From positions 5,937,872 to 6,001,871 of the forward strand of contig NC_058499.1 in the NCBI RefSeq assembly GCF_020382885.2: DNA of 64,000 nt, in the 5' to 3' direction. Position numbers and translations under genes: made by a program. The first letter of the stretch is position 1, and each line of letters opens with the position of its first letter. This document shows, piece after piece, positions 35,101 to 50,100 of the stretch. The DNA is from Scatophagus argus. Its lineage: Eukaryota > Chordata > Actinopteri > Scatophagidae. The notes below the pieces were generated by a model. The model had not been told where the DNA came from and did not search any database. It worked only from the letters and a program-made list of their open reading frames with translations.

Positions 35101-38100
35101 CTGTTGGCTGCCGTTACCTTTCCTTTGAGCCTGTCCAAGTCTTTGAGGAGCCGAGCCTTCTCTTCCTCCAAGTCACTGCGATAGCGTGTGTTGACCTCCA
35201 GAGAAGCTTCACTCATTGACAGCTTCTTGAGTGAGTCAGCGAGCTCCTGCTGCAGCTGCCTCAGACTAGTCTGTGCTCAGACAGAATCAGTAGCGTTTGG
35301 TTAGATATAAAGGGAGATCCTGAACTGCCATGTGGAAGAAAGGCTAAAAGTGGGTCTAGAGGTAAAGGTGAGGTAATCCTCTTAGCCTGCAGAGTCCTAA
35401 TCTTACCTCTCTTTCGTTCTTCTCTTCCTCCAACTTGTATATCTGATCTCGGAGATCGGCAGCCTTACCGGCGAGCTCCTTATTTCTCTCCTCCACAAGC
35501 TGTACTCTCTCTTCACAATCAGATCGCAGCTTAGACAAGATGTCACTGAAGCGCTCTTGGGCATCTGTCACAGCACGCTCTTTTGCAACACCTTTGTTCT
35601 GAGCTTCTTCTAGTTGTTGCCGTAGTAACATGCCCTCACTCTGGGCTTGAGCTAGCCTCTCCTGTGCGGCCTCCTGGCGCGCTCCGGCCCGTCTGACCAG
35701 CTCCCTTTCGGCATGCAGAGTCGTTTCTAGCTCCTTGATACGGACACCTGCCTGGTCCTTCTCCCGCTGTAGGACCTCCAACAATAAGCCTTTCTCTGTC
35801 AGCTGCAGTGTGACCCGATGAACTTCATTCTCCATGCTGTTTGCATGAGCTTCTGCCTTGGCCAGCTTCTGGGACAGGCTGTTGATTGCCTCACGCTGAC
35901 TGGCTGTGTCGCCTGTAGAAGTAAATACATTATGAGTAACAAAACAAGCTCGTAGCCAATTCACCTTAATTGTATAGTTGACTGTGCAATGACAATAAAG
36001 ACTATCTTATCTTAAGAAAAAAAATAATAATAATAATCAACACGAGCAACCAAAACCAGTGCAGAAAACAACAGGCAAAATGGCCCAGTTAAACAGCAAT
36101 ACATTTGATTTTGCCTTATAAGGGTAGGGATAACTGCTCCTCCTAGCTATCAAGTCTACAAACATAAAATATGTCTTACAGAAGCTCAAAACATTTGTCT
36201 GTTTGGAAAGCTAAGGAGAGTTTTGACAATTTTGCACTTGGAGCTGCCCATCCACTCCCACCCTTTCTAACCTGCGAGTCTGTCTTTAAGGCGCTGGTGT
36301 TCATCTTTCTCGCGGAGCAGAGCTCTCTCTGTGTCTGTGTGGGCTGCAAGACCAAGCTCAGCCTCCTTCACGGCTCCAGCCAGGCGGGTACGAGTGGACT
36401 CGACCTCGGTCTCCAGTGTTTCACGAGTCTGCCGCTCATTTTCCAGGCGGGTTGTTGCGATAGCCAACTCAGACTTCAGGGTGGTCACCTGGTTATTGCA
36501 GTTGAATACTGTTTGTGTCAGGGCTTCACTGTTGAGTTTGAGATCTCTCCGAGCATCCTCTAGCTGTTCCTTGAGGGCCTCGTTCTCCTCCAAAAGGTGG
36601 CTCTCTCTGAGACTGCTGTTGGCCTGCGAACGCTCGAGGTCTGTTCTTAAGATGGTCAGCTGCTCCTGTAAGGTAGCAGTCTGCTGGAGCAGCTCCCTCT
36701 CCCTGTCACTGGCCTCAGTGAGCTGAGCCAAGGCCTAAGAACAAACGGAAGAAGTTGTGGTAGTTAAGATTGCCTTGAAAACACAAACTTGATTTCAGAA
36801 TGTACAATATATTCGCAAAATGCTTTATACTAAGGCTGAGCACTTGGATGAATATCGAGGCAACTGTCTTCATGCAAATTCCATTTTCCAGATTCCTCCA
36901 AACATGTAAATTATGAACTAAACAAATACGTTCTGAAACGATGGATAGCAATCTGTGAGGATTACCTCACTGCTTCTGCTCATGTTTCTCTTGTTCTCAT
37001 CCTCGATCTCTTGCTGCTTACGGAGATGGCTGTTAAGCAGATTCTCTTGCAGTGTCCGAGCACTGCGTTCCTGAGCCAGCAGTCTCTGGGTCTCACTGTG
37101 GTCCTCTTCAAGCTGGGCAATTGACATATAATACATTAATGGAACAATCGTGTAGATCAAACAAGAAGAGGACAGAATAAGACATTAGGATTAAGAGGGT
37201 CTACCTGTTTCATGTTGTTGACCAGTGTTCTCATCTCCAGCTCCAGATTCCTGAGGGTGAGCTCCACCTTCTGTCTCTCCTGAACCTCTAACTGCTGCTG
37301 CTCCTCCGTCCTCCTCAGCTTATCTCTGGTGGTGTTGTACATCATGGTGGCATTACGGCGATTTTCCTGTTCCTGTTTCAGCTGAAATCTAGAGCAAGTT
37401 TCCCACAAATATTTCAAATCAATAAATCAAAAAACAAAATTAAAAAAAATCCATAACATAGGTAATCACATAAGATATAATGTACACAAATACAAAAAAT
37501 AAGACCAAGAACATGTAAAGAAATGGATACAGAGTACGCTAATGCTAGGAAGTAGTTCTCACTTGAGGTTTGTGACTTCAGTTTGCAGTTCCAGCTGGTT
37601 GCGTTCCAAGCCAGACTTAAGGTCTTTAACTTCCTCCAGAGAGCTCTTCAACTCTGCCCTCTCCATTTCAAGCTGGCTCACCTTGTCTGCCAGGTACCCG
37701 TGGCGGCTCCTTGCCTTCTGAATGGTGCGCTCATATTCGTGGAAAATGTTCTGCAGCTTCACCATGCTTCTCGAGTCTGTGAGATGTAGTATATGGCAGA
37801 GTCAGTGTTGAAAGTCTCAACAACTAATGAGCATATACCATTTTTTTACATGAATCAGTACCCAAAGTGGCTGAGTCCAGTTTCTGAATGAGGAGGGATG
37901 CGTGGCGATAGCCTGAAGTGGGAGAGTCGATGTCATCTGTGGCCGTGTCCGAAGACTGAGTGAGTTCATCAAAGTCGTCTGCCATCTCCACTTCTTCAGG
38001 GTTCTGAATGTGGAAACAAAATGTGGGATTAATATTATTCAGTTTGTCATTCTGTACTCAAACTTGAGTTACTAACAGAATTTAGGTTTTACCTCATTTT

Positions 38101-41100
38101 TCTGCTGTCCACTGGCTGACAATCTGAACACCCACCCCCCAAAAAAACAGAAAAACAGGGGTTATTGGGAAAACTGATGGCCATGTTCTGAAATTATCAG
38201 TGCTGCACTGAAGAGTTGCCTTAAGTGTACTGGTATAATGCAGTATACTATTCAATTTTTGGGAAATCAGTGGTTAGTCATGCAGTTAGGCAGGGAGGAA
38301 AATAATTAAAAACATAAAAAACTGCATCCCAATCACCACCCACCACCAATGCCGTAATGGTTTGTTTAGACTGAATGTAACGTGAATTGACACCTTGGTT
38401 TATTCACACAGATTTGACTGCAAGAGTGCCTTTGAAGTCTGCTTATCCATCACAAACAACCAATGCACAAACTATATCTTACCTTACCAACAACCCCAGT
38501 AGATTCTCTTATATTCTTCCTGCTTGTTTTTCTCATCGAGAGCAAATTTGAGAATCTGCCTTTGAAAACATTTGTGCCGTCTGTATAATCCACTTTGCAT
38601 TCAGTCTGAACACACTTTATGGGTTAGTGACAGAGCTGTGAAAACAGTGGCATACTGCATATATACCTTCCATCATCATCCGACACGTCACTTAAAGTGC
38701 TATCGTCAAACACGGACAGAGGATCCCCATTAACATGGGTGTTGGTCTGAGGGGCTCTGCTGCGCTGGGCCCCCCTGACCAGCTCCAGCTGTAAGGCCTC
38801 CTGTACAGCTTGCCCCTCATGTCTGTTGCTATTGTAGGTCTGCTGGAGTGGAAGATGCAATTGCACTGGTGCCTCGTTGGTGCTATGGAGAGCAATAAAC
38901 CTGACAGTCAATGAGCTGTGACTACATTGTGGTGCCCCCTCGAGGTACTGGTGAAGAAAGACCTCAATAAATGAAATCAACGAGAGAGTTTAAAAGTTTA
39001 GACTGGGCTCTTTCTGTTAAAAAACTGAAAAACAAATTGAGCTAAAGACCAATAAATGATTTAGAGCAGGGGTTTCCCAGATCTGAGACTATGGGCCTCT
39101 CTAATGACAAAACTTGGAAAAAGGTGCCCCCGCACACATTCCTTAAAGTTCATAGTTTCAATCATAATTGTGAATTTTCCTTGGGGATGAATAAAGTATC
39201 TATCTATCTATCTATCTCTATCTAATTAATCAAGACAGCCTCATACAGCTGCATGACATAACTTCAGGTGACATCAAATAGGTAAAAAGGTGTGTCTCAA
39301 GGCAATTATGAGTTTTGGGTTCTGAGAAAGTGGGAAAAATAGTAACATCTCCAAAACTACTCTCAATCTCTGCCTTTGAACCAACCAAATTAAACAAGTT
39401 TAGCCTACGTGATCTACTTTTGATGACTAATAATATATATAACTAGTAATATTTTTTCAATTCCATTCACTGCGCATCCCCTGGGACAGCTCAGACCCGC
39501 CCTGGGGAGGCCCATCTCCCGCTTCTGGTATATATGACTTCTAAATTCAGAGGATTATGGATGACTTGTTATGTCATCGTAGGAGAAATATTTAATATTT
39601 TTGGGAGGTTTTTAAAAAGCACAAAAGAAAAATAAAACATACCTATTAGTGGCCACAGATGACTGTTTCTGGTGAATTGGTCTAGCTTGACTAGATCCTA
39701 GCCTGGTCTCAGGTTTCTCAGTATTCACTTCTTCGAATGCTGGTCCACCAGTATCCCAAGAAGCACTGGATTTGCACCTTTGCACCTCCATTGCAGTCTT
39801 TGTCGTCTCTTTGCCAGCCTGAAAAGACAAGATCAAACATTTGATAACTGAACATGAAAGACTATTCCTTACTGAAACAAGCTGGGGCCAGCCTTTTAAG
39901 ATGCATTTTGGAGCGGGGACTTGGACACTTTGTCATACATAATTTATTGTCACCCCTCCCTTCGGAGACCTAACACCTTAGTGTGGTTACTCTTTGCCAT
40001 AGCATTTTCAGGTAATTACAAGGATGCACAATTCTATGCACTGCAATGCTTGCTGTGGCATTCTATAATCCTGAACTGAGTGAAAAAAAAGTTTGAAAAT
40101 TAGTATTTGATTCTATGCTTCCAAACACTCAAAAGGGTGGCCAAAAAATATATCTATTCATCCAATGGAGATCTGAACTCTCAAGAAATACCTTCATGTA
40201 TAAAGACTAACTTCGGCACAGCATGCATAAAAATAAAAACTAAAAATCCAGCAACTGCCATGTAATCAGAGCGGCACTTCTTTTTAGGGCAAAGAAGGCT
40301 ATAATTTGAACAATATTCACAGCACATCACCTACAAAGAGAGAGTTTATAGAAATGAACCTATTCAATGTAAAGAAACATGCAAAGTTCATGCATCACAA
40401 AGGACAAGTCACTAGGACCACATAAAACTGAGCAGTGCTTGGCATTCTTGACACTACTCCAAACCTTAACAACAAAAATAAATAAATAAAATTGAATTGT
40501 ACTTGTCTGTAAGTCAGTACCAAAGGTTTTTTTAATTGCAGTTCAAATGACATTCAACAAATAAAAGTCTATATTTCTTTATGGTTAGTTAAAAATGCAC
40601 AAAAATGTAAGGCGAAACATGCAAGAGCAACTCTTCTACTTGAAATCAAACCTACAGAAACATATCAAAATATTAAGACAAGGAAAATGAATATCTAACA
40701 GAAAAAAAGACAGCCAGTTTAAGCATTTTGAAAGAGATTAAAAGAAATTAAATTTAGCACAGGGATGAAATGAAGAGAAAGAGAGGCGATCTAGAGGGGC
40801 GGCCATCCTCTACCTCTTTCTGGAGTTGGGCCTTTTCCTTTTCCAGGAAGAAATACTTCAGCATCCCTACCTCAAGTTTAAACCTTTCCATGTCCTCTTC
40901 CAGCTCTTCATCAGAAACACCTCGGACAGATGCTGAATGTTTGCTTATTGAGGGGGGGCAAGACAAGGCGAATTCCTCAGCATCATTCTCTGACCTCGTC
41001 TGGTTCTTCTCAGCTTCATCTAGATTAACAGCATTGTCCTTCAAGATAAGCACCAGATGCGGTTTTTGGAACGGCCCAAGTTTGGCCTCATCTTTAAACA

Positions 41101-44100
41101 ATGTGTCAACATCAGACACGGCTGGTATGGTATACTCATTAGTAAAAGCTGAGGTAACGTGATCTATACTGTCGTCTTTCTGTGCTGTGGTAAGATGTGG
41201 TGACCTGCACTCCTCATCAGTGAGCAGATCTGGCTCTCGACACATGCTGCTCTCGCTGGCTGGACGTTCGCAGAGCTGCATTCCCTCCTCACATACGGAT
41301 TTGTCAGTTGATTCTGTCACAGAGTCTTCGAGTCCAGACTCCCTCTGTTCAGGTATGGTGAGAAGGACAGTACTCCTCGCTCTGGCTGTGGGGCGCACAA
41401 TGACTTCCCCTTCTTCGTCATCACTTGACTCTTCTGATGCAGAAGTAGATTCAGCTACAGCCTGTTCTTCTGTGACGTCTTCTGCGGGACATCTTGACTT
41501 AAGCAGTTCTCCAAACCTCTCTTTTAACTCACCAGCGACATTCCTGAAGGTGGATTTTACCTCCCTTTTCTCCACCTCTACCCAAAGCTTCTCATAACGT
41601 TTCTCCCATGGGATATCACCACCTGCTTCACCTCTTTCTTCAAGACTGGACTGATCTCTCAATTCATATTCTTCTCCACTGTCAGAGCACACGTGGTCAG
41701 ATGTGCACGGGTTATTTGGACCTAACTCACATGTATCTACTGCATCATTTTTCTCCTTTGATGGCATGGATGGAGAAGGACAAAACAGACAAGACAAAAA
41801 TGCAAAAACGAAGTTTGGACTTTTAAATAAAATACAAAATATTTGAATAAATATGGAGGCATTTCAACATTGTTTTCTCACGCCCATTCTTGAAAGCTTA
41901 GTAAGTTACACATTAATAGTAGAAAAGAATTTTGCGAGAATCTTATTTTGGATGGACCAATCTTGTTACTAAATCTTATGTGTTTTACATTTTACATTTG
42001 CTTCTCTTGAAAGGGGTCAAAGAGACTCCTCAAATCCCCAAAACCTTGACAAGGAATGTCACAAATAGACTGTAATTAAATTTGGACTTTTTTAAATTTA
42101 CATTTGCATAGTAGATATGACTTGCTGATGCACATAAATCATCAGGTAACTACGGAAGCATGAGTAATGACGCTGTGTCTGAGAAAAACAACAACAAAAA
42201 ACAAACATAAAAAAGATAAATATAAGCCAGGATTGTGACAGAGTTGGTATATCTGACACCCTTCTCACCTTTTGTTGCTGCTTGTCAGATTCTAGGTTAC
42301 TTTTACTGTCTCTTGCCATGGGTGATAGTTCAGGGGAACCTAAGAAGAAAGGGAGTTTTAATCCGGAGCTCAGGACATATGCACACAAATATCTGTTGGC
42401 ATACTTAAAAAGACCAGTGAGCCTCACCTGGTCTAATCATTGCCTGAAGTTCAGCTACCTTCTGCACCTGAGTGTCACTTTTGGCAGTGCTGGATGAAGG
42501 TGTCACATTGTCCGGTTCCCAGTCTGATTCTGAATGACAGAAATTAAAAGAAAGAAGACAGAAAAATGCTGTGATCACATTTTTTGTTCCAATGGTATAT
42601 GTGAAAACAAAAACATGGAAGTGCTTAATGTGCCATACCTTCTTCACTCTCTGGCTTCTGAGGCACCATCTTCCTTGCTCGAGGCTGGGGTTGAGGTTGG
42701 GGTACAGGTTGGGGGGGTGAGCTGGGTAGACTCTTAACAGAGTTAGTGCTGCTCCTCTGAGGTGTCAGGGGAGCTTCTGGAGCAATGTCTTCAACCTGCT
42801 CTTTAACAGACTGACTGGGGCTTTCTGGGAACTCCCCAAGTCCAGGGGAGACCATTCTGCGCCCAGGCAGGGTCATCTTACTGGTAGTACTGGCCGAGTC
42901 CCAGTCAGATGCATCTGTGTTATTAACGCAAGAAGCCGTAGGTCAGTTAACAAAATACACCACTGATGTTGCAGAGGGTAGGAGGTTAGTGTACACTGGG
43001 ATAACCAGCACACATGAATGCCATGCACTCATGCATTTCAAGGGAGGAACTACAGCTATCAGTTTATAGAGTTCACCTATCTAATGAGCTAGTTTATGTT
43101 CACTGACCTGCTTTTGGAGCTTCAAAAAGTGTGATGACAGAAACATGCAAAGGGTAGTCAGTGCTGCATGCAGATATACCACTTCAATAAAAAGCTTTAT
43201 AAAAAGTGTTTCAAAATATTTGAAATGTTGACACTGGGTGTTAATCAGCAGATGTCACACAGTTTATCATCAGTGACCTGTAAAGGATGTTTGTGTATTG
43301 GTTTGAGGTGATCATCAACAGCAAATGTAAAAATATAGTTCATGCTTTATTGGGTCATCCTGACTTTTGACTTTTTGACTTTTATGTAAGCACTCACTGC
43401 CCTGGCAGAGCTTGCGTTTTATAAAATAAAATTTCCATCAACCAACCAACCAAAATATACTCACAAATATCACGATAAAGTGGAAAATTCTTACCTTCAA
43501 GATCATCAACATCACCCAGACCAAGCTCTTCCATTAAATCTGTCAAAGAGAAACAAAGCAGGCTAGGCGGCAAGTGGATGATTTATGGTGTCCATGCAGA
43601 TTTAGATAAACTAAGAGAAAATCACTACAAGCTATTTTAATTTCCTCAAACATGTGGAGTGTTCTGGTACTTTACGGTGAAACCAGTGCAGTGTCTGCTT
43701 CCAAAGCATCTGAAGAGCAATTTGGCAACACCCCTAATTTTCAGGCAGTCGAGGCCAGCGGCAGTGGTGGCCTGGGGTGTGTGTGTTTGAACAATTAATC
43801 GACACTCTCCCCCCTCCATTAGCTCACGTGCCCTTGAGTAAGGCACCTAACCCCCCAACTGCACCTGTGTACTTTTAAAAGAAACTATGACATTCAATGT
43901 TATTCTATTTACCTGTTTTTTGGGCTTTATCTCCATCGAGTTTGCTCAAAACACTAAGTGGTTCCCATTTTGCCTTCTCAGTCTGGTAGAAAAGAAAAAA
44001 AAACTGTTATTGGATTCCCACCAATCACAACATATTTGACCTCCCCAGGGCATTTAGTTGCTGAGCCTACCTCTTTCTGTTTAGTATCATTTTTATCAAC

Positions 44101-47100
44101 GTGTTCGCCTCCCTTGTCACCATTATTGCTGTTTCCACCTGCAAAAGACGAGACATGTATGTCAAGTTTGAGACAACACAATTAACTTGTTGTTGTGTTA
44201 AAAAACAAGACAATATCCAGGTGAAGCTGGACACTGTTTGCCACAACACAGTAAAAACCATTCCCATGCAAATGAGCCCATGGTTAATTAGCATGAAGAT
44301 ACATGGTTAGGCATCAGACGAGCATTTAGACTCCCTGTTCCGGTTTTATTGGGACACAAGCAAGCTACTGCTGTACTCACCTATTATTATTATTATCATT
44401 ATTATTATTTGAGCCAAATTCTGCTGAAACCAAGCAAGCTAAGAAGCTTTAAGTCCCAAATTTGGGGAAAAGGGGTTCAAGGGTGACAGGCAGGATGGAG
44501 GACTTTATGCTGCATGCAATCTCTTATAGTGATCATGAAGTGTTGGTCAGGCCTCTGGCATGGTTAACATGCTGTTCCTCAGACCTATGAGTCAAGACAT
44601 TCGTACCCTCTCCCTGGCTGCCTCTTGGCTGCCTCCGAGGCTCTAGCACTGCCATCCTATTCCCTCCTTCCCCTCTTAAAAAAGAGGGAATATAAAACAA
44701 GTCTACAAAAGAAATGTAACATATTGTTGGAAAGACTTGATGGATGAATTATCAATTATATTATATTTTCACTGTGCATTCTACACCATACTTAGACTAA
44801 AAACAGAGAGCTTATTGCATGTCTTAATACACTAAAGCAGTTTTCTACGATTATAAATAAATAGCATGAAATGGTGCCTGAAATGGCTTTGGTAAAAAAA
44901 CAAATAAATAAAATAGGCCTACTTTGTTTAGTCTCCTCTTCAGCAGCGGATATTTCTTCTTGATCCTGAGTTTGCAAGCTTTGTTTCTCTTCATGTGGCA
45001 TATTGAGGTTTTCAGAGTGGGACTAAACAAAGAAAACTCTGTGAGAAATCTGTAAGGCAAACAACTGATTTAATAAGGTATTCAAAAATGTCTTTATTCT
45101 ACCTCAGAGTCCCAAGAATCTGACTCTTCCTCTCCCTTCTCAAGACCCAGCTCGGACAGGAAATCTGTTTCAACAGATGTAGATCAATTACATCTAGGAC
45201 AGGAGTGCATTACATTTGATTCAAATCATAGCTGTGTATTTCAAAAGCACACAAAATTCTTATGAAATCAAATGATGCAACTTAACAAAATAATAACAAA
45301 AGTAAACAAGACAGAGCATTTTATATGACTGAATGAAGTAGGTGCCAACATGTTTATTGCCATGAAACTGTTCAAGGTAGAACAGTTAATAAGGCAATGG
45401 GTCGGACTGTGCAGTTACTGTAAACTAAGGAAGGCTGCCTTTAGATACTATAAGTTGAGATCATTATGTTGTCAACTCTGGCAGATAAACATCTCTGAGA
45501 AAGCTGTAAACACAAATTATTTGCTCCTTGCCTCTTTTCTTATTTTTAGAGACTTCTGTCTCAGGAGCAGATGAGGTGGCGTCAAGGGACTCTCTGCTCT
45601 CTTCAGGTTGATCATTTCCCTCGGAGATGTCTTCTTCCTCCCCTTGGTCCTCCTCATCACCTCTCTCCTCTTTATCATCATCGTCATCCTCATCCCCAGT
45701 GGAATTTTCTTCCTGTGAAAGAAAATCTGTTTACCCACAATCAAGTACTTTAACCTAATTTAACCTAATTCTGCTAAGGCATGTGTCCACAAGGCGAACA
45801 AAGAAGTTCACCAGTGTTCACCAGCATACGAAAAAAGGTGATAAAAGAGTGCACACAGAGGCCACACTACATTCCAGAAACCGCTACACTACAGCTAAAA
45901 ACTACGTTGTACTCCTTCTTTACCTGCACAACAGACTCTTCAACGTCTATAATCTCTTTACTTCCCATGTCTATGCTTTCAGCCTCATCAGGTGAGTCTA
46001 GATCAATGTCATCAATGTCAGTCTGAGGTAACACTTCATCAGAAGTGCTCCCGTCTGAATGGCAGTCTTGACAAGCAGTGACATCATCTCTGGTGGGAGG
46101 GCTTGAAAGAATATGTTTCCTTATTGGTTCTTCATCAAGGTCACCTGAGGACACTCTTGTTTGGGAAACCAAAGCGGTTCTATTTTCCAATGGAGCATAC
46201 GCAGTTAAAACAGCCTCATGTTCGCCGCCTAACCTGTTGCCCTCGCCCACGCATCCATCCAGAGCGTTATCAGAATCATTTCCCATATTAGAAATTTTGA
46301 CCGTGGCGCTGACAAAATCGTACTGCAGCTTTTGGTCCTTGCTATCAGAATCCTCACTTATATCATCATCTTTGGTGGGTTTGTCTCTTTTAACATCCAC
46401 CATTCCATCCTCCAGCCTGTTATTCTCTGAAGACTCATCATTTCCATCAGCAACAGGTTGAATAACCTTTTCACTGTCTTCATCTCCTTCAATATCATCT
46501 ACTTCAGCTTCTTTCTCTAACTTGTCTATTGAACTTGCAGACCTCAACTTTGGTGAAGTTTTCATTGATGTCTTTTGCTGTCTCTGCTTTTCTGACTCTT
46601 CACTTTCATTTTCATCATCCCAACTACTATCATTGCTGTTATCATTTTCTGAGTCTATTTCTCCAGCCATTTGTGACGACTGACCAACTGATTTAACATT
46701 ACTGTGCTCTTGTGACTGGTTTCTGGTCATTTCTTTGTTCACAGGTACTGGTGACACAGCAGGGGAGGGATCATTAGACTCTCTCTCAATACTTTCTTTA
46801 TCTTCCTCATCACAAGAGCCATCAGAACACTGTTGCTCTCCTGGATAGTTTTCTGTTTTTCTGTTATTTGTTAAAGAAACTGGGGCCAGCACTTCATCTT
46901 TAGTGAAGGACCCATTATCATTTTGTTTATATTCAGAAGAGGTATCCCACTCTGATTCGTCTGCTATTGTTTTTTCTGGTCTGTTTTTGGACTGAGGAGT
47001 GCCTGTTGAGCATAATCCCACAGAAGATATAGGTTCATCCATCACTGGTTGAGGTGAGACACATTTTGTAGATGGTTCCACTGGTGATGAAGAATCCCAT

Positions 47101-50100
47101 GAGGTACCTGGGTGGTTTTCATTTGCCTGAGGCAATGTGTTTTTTGAATGCAGTGCTGCTGCTTCTGGTTGTAAGTCTGATGCTTGATCATCACCTTTCT
47201 CATCAAATGTCTCCTTGTTGACCACATCTTCTTCAGGTAGGTCAGCGTCACTCTCTTCTAATGAGGAGCCCCATGAGGATCTGCGTTTACCTTCCCTGAA
47301 AGCTTCTTTGGTGGATACAGCATCATGTTCAGTATCTGAGGAACCATCTTTATTTCCCACACCACCCAAAGGCACATGTCTTCGATTAGCAAGTACTGTG
47401 TTGCGACCAAATCCCCCTGTTCGATTATCCTCTTCATCATCACTGTCATTCCACACTGTAGCACCGCTATTTTGTTTATTGCTCCAGGAATCATCATCAT
47501 CACCATCCTTTTCCATTTCTCCTTCAAATTCTTCCTCTTTAATCTCCGTTTCTGTGTGATGTCCAGATGGTGTGGGACGTCCTGTTGAACCCACGACTGA
47601 AGTTCTGTTTTGGTCTGATGACTGTATGCACTCCCTTCCAAGGCTGTCATCTTCATCAGAAAATTTTGATTCAACCCTAACAGCTGAAACTACACAATCA
47701 TCCTCTACATCTAATGTCACTGGTATTGCATAAGTTGTAGTTCCAGCTGGGCAGTCAGTGTCATCTTCCTCTGAGACATCTGCACTCTCACCTACAACAT
47801 CAGGACGTGTTTCACTGTTGTGAGAGATTCCAGGTATATTTTGAGCATTAGCTCTTTCAATAATCTTAAGGGAAGCAGCAACAGGCGGTTTTTGTAAATC
47901 TTCAAATTCAGAAGGGTTGGCCTCAGCTGAAGCCCCACAGCTGTCATCGTCCTCCTCTTCACATTCGTTCTCTTCTTCATCCTCTTCCCCATCCTCATTA
48001 TCTTCATCATCATCATCATTCTCCTCCTCCTCTTCATCATCCTCCTCGTCTTCATCGTCATCATCTTCTTCTTCTTCTTCTTCCTCCTCCTCCTCCTCCT
48101 CCTCCTCCTCCTCTTCTTCTTCCTCTTCTCCAATTTCCTCCTCAGAGTCCTCAGCTTCTGGGCTTCCCTCTTCAGAGTCTACTCTTGCTTTACTACTTGA
48201 AGGCTGCTCAGCTGCACTGTCTGTGTGTTTTAAGCATTTGGAGGAAAAACAGAAGGAGAATAGATGTCACAGAAAGGCATGTGGCAAAGCTTCAACACAA
48301 ATATTTTACCTTTGCGTAGCTTGAAAGAGGGGTAGAAGTCATCTGGGGAGCTCTTGAGAGGAAGGAAATGGGAGAGGGATCTACTGGGTGCTGCAGAGCT
48401 TTGCTGGATGGTAAAGCCTTTGGGAGGGATGGGATTCTCTGGACTCTATTATCACTCTCTGGTTCAGATTCTGTACCACTCAAGGATCTGTCAGGCAGTT
48501 CAGAAGCTAAAGGCAGGCAAGGATAAAAGATTATTACCAAAAACCACAAACTATAGAGGGATACTAACAAGTGAATAAAGGTTTGTCAGTACCTTCTCCC
48601 CTTTTAGATGCAATCATTTTCCTTAGGTTCACCTTGTGTGGTTTCTGAAAGACAGCATATCAAATCAAGGTCAGAATGCAATTTAAACGTAACATTCTTC
48701 ACAAAGACAAAAAATAAAGCCAACCTTTTCGATTAAAACTGATTCATCATCATCTTCTGATGAAGGCCATTCATCTGCAGCACTTTTTGAAACACTGAGG
48801 AGGGAAGAAGAACAGATTGAGCCTTGAAGTCAACTGAAATCCATATCCATATATATAAAAGGATATTATACTCACCGACTTAGTGACTCTGAGTGAGAAT
48901 TGTCCTCAAAGTCTGCAACACAGCAGAGGAATTTGTTTTCAACACCTCATATGAGTCAATTTTACAAAAGCACATGTCATATTTTATTTATTACTAAAAG
49001 CATCAAATACTAAGATCTTTAGGGCATGTAATTCTGAAAAAGCAGAAAAACTGCACAAAGCACTACAGTCGAAGCAGTATAAAAATATCTTAAATAAAAA
49101 ATATATTTCTCTGCATTTCCTGAAAACAGGAGTTAGTAACCATCCTTAGTAGCTGTTCATGATCAGCCTTTGACTGATATTGCAAACAAAGCTCATCTAT
49201 GCAGAGTAATACCTCTCCCTGCTTCATTTGCTCCATGCTCTAGATCCAGTCAAGAGGTAATGCATGAGGAACAAATGAAATAATCAAAGTCAATAACGGA
49301 TAGTCACAATAACCCTTACACTACTTTCATTTGCTATTATATGGTAAAGACTCTAGATACCAACCATCTTTGTCAGTAGCTGGTCCTCCCAGAGAGAAGC
49401 CTGCTTCAATGTCTTGGGAAGGACTGCCTAACAGCATTTTTTGCTTCTTTTTGCTTGGACCTTGATATGATAGGGATTGCCCATCGTTCCTCTGGGTACT
49501 GTGCTCAATGATCAGGAGAGAACAGCTACAAGAGAGTCAAGCAATGAGGAAAAAATGATTCCTAATGAGTATAAATAAATAAATAAAACAGAAAACAAAT
49601 GAAATGACCCCTTTGTGGGCTTTGACTGTTTAATTGGTTTTTGTTCTGTGTTCTACTCACAAACCAAAAACCCATCTCAGGACATGAGTTAAAAAAAAAA
49701 AAAAAAAGAAGCTTACGGATGATGCCCATTCATCACTGCGTAGTCATCAGCTGACCATCCTTTGGTATCCTTTAGTGTGATATCTGCGTCAAACCGCAAC
49801 AGCAGTCGTAACATACCGATTTGTCCATTAGCAGCAGCTATCATTAATGGGGACCTGCAAGCACATTAGTCACAGTAACATGACCAAATATTAACAGTGG
49901 ATTCAGTAATATTAATATTCGACATCTACCACAAACATGACATTGTTTAGTACCGACCTTTGATCCTGGTCCACAAAATTCACACTGGCACCCTCCTTGA
50001 GGAGGAAAGCAGCCATCTCGATGTGGTCCTCACGGACTGCCACAGTCAAAGGAGTGAATGCCTCCTAGATACAAGACCACAATTAACAAATTGTGACAGG

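Noticed and set aside
47792..48133. Minus-strand Lys/Arg-rich frame (K/R runs)
   Set aside because: It is an off-frame reading of the ankrd26 poly-Glu/Asp repeat; the true frame is acidic.
47917..48324. Plus-strand serine-rich frame
   Set aside because: Antisense shadow of the GAA/GAG repeat in the ankrd26 acidic exon.
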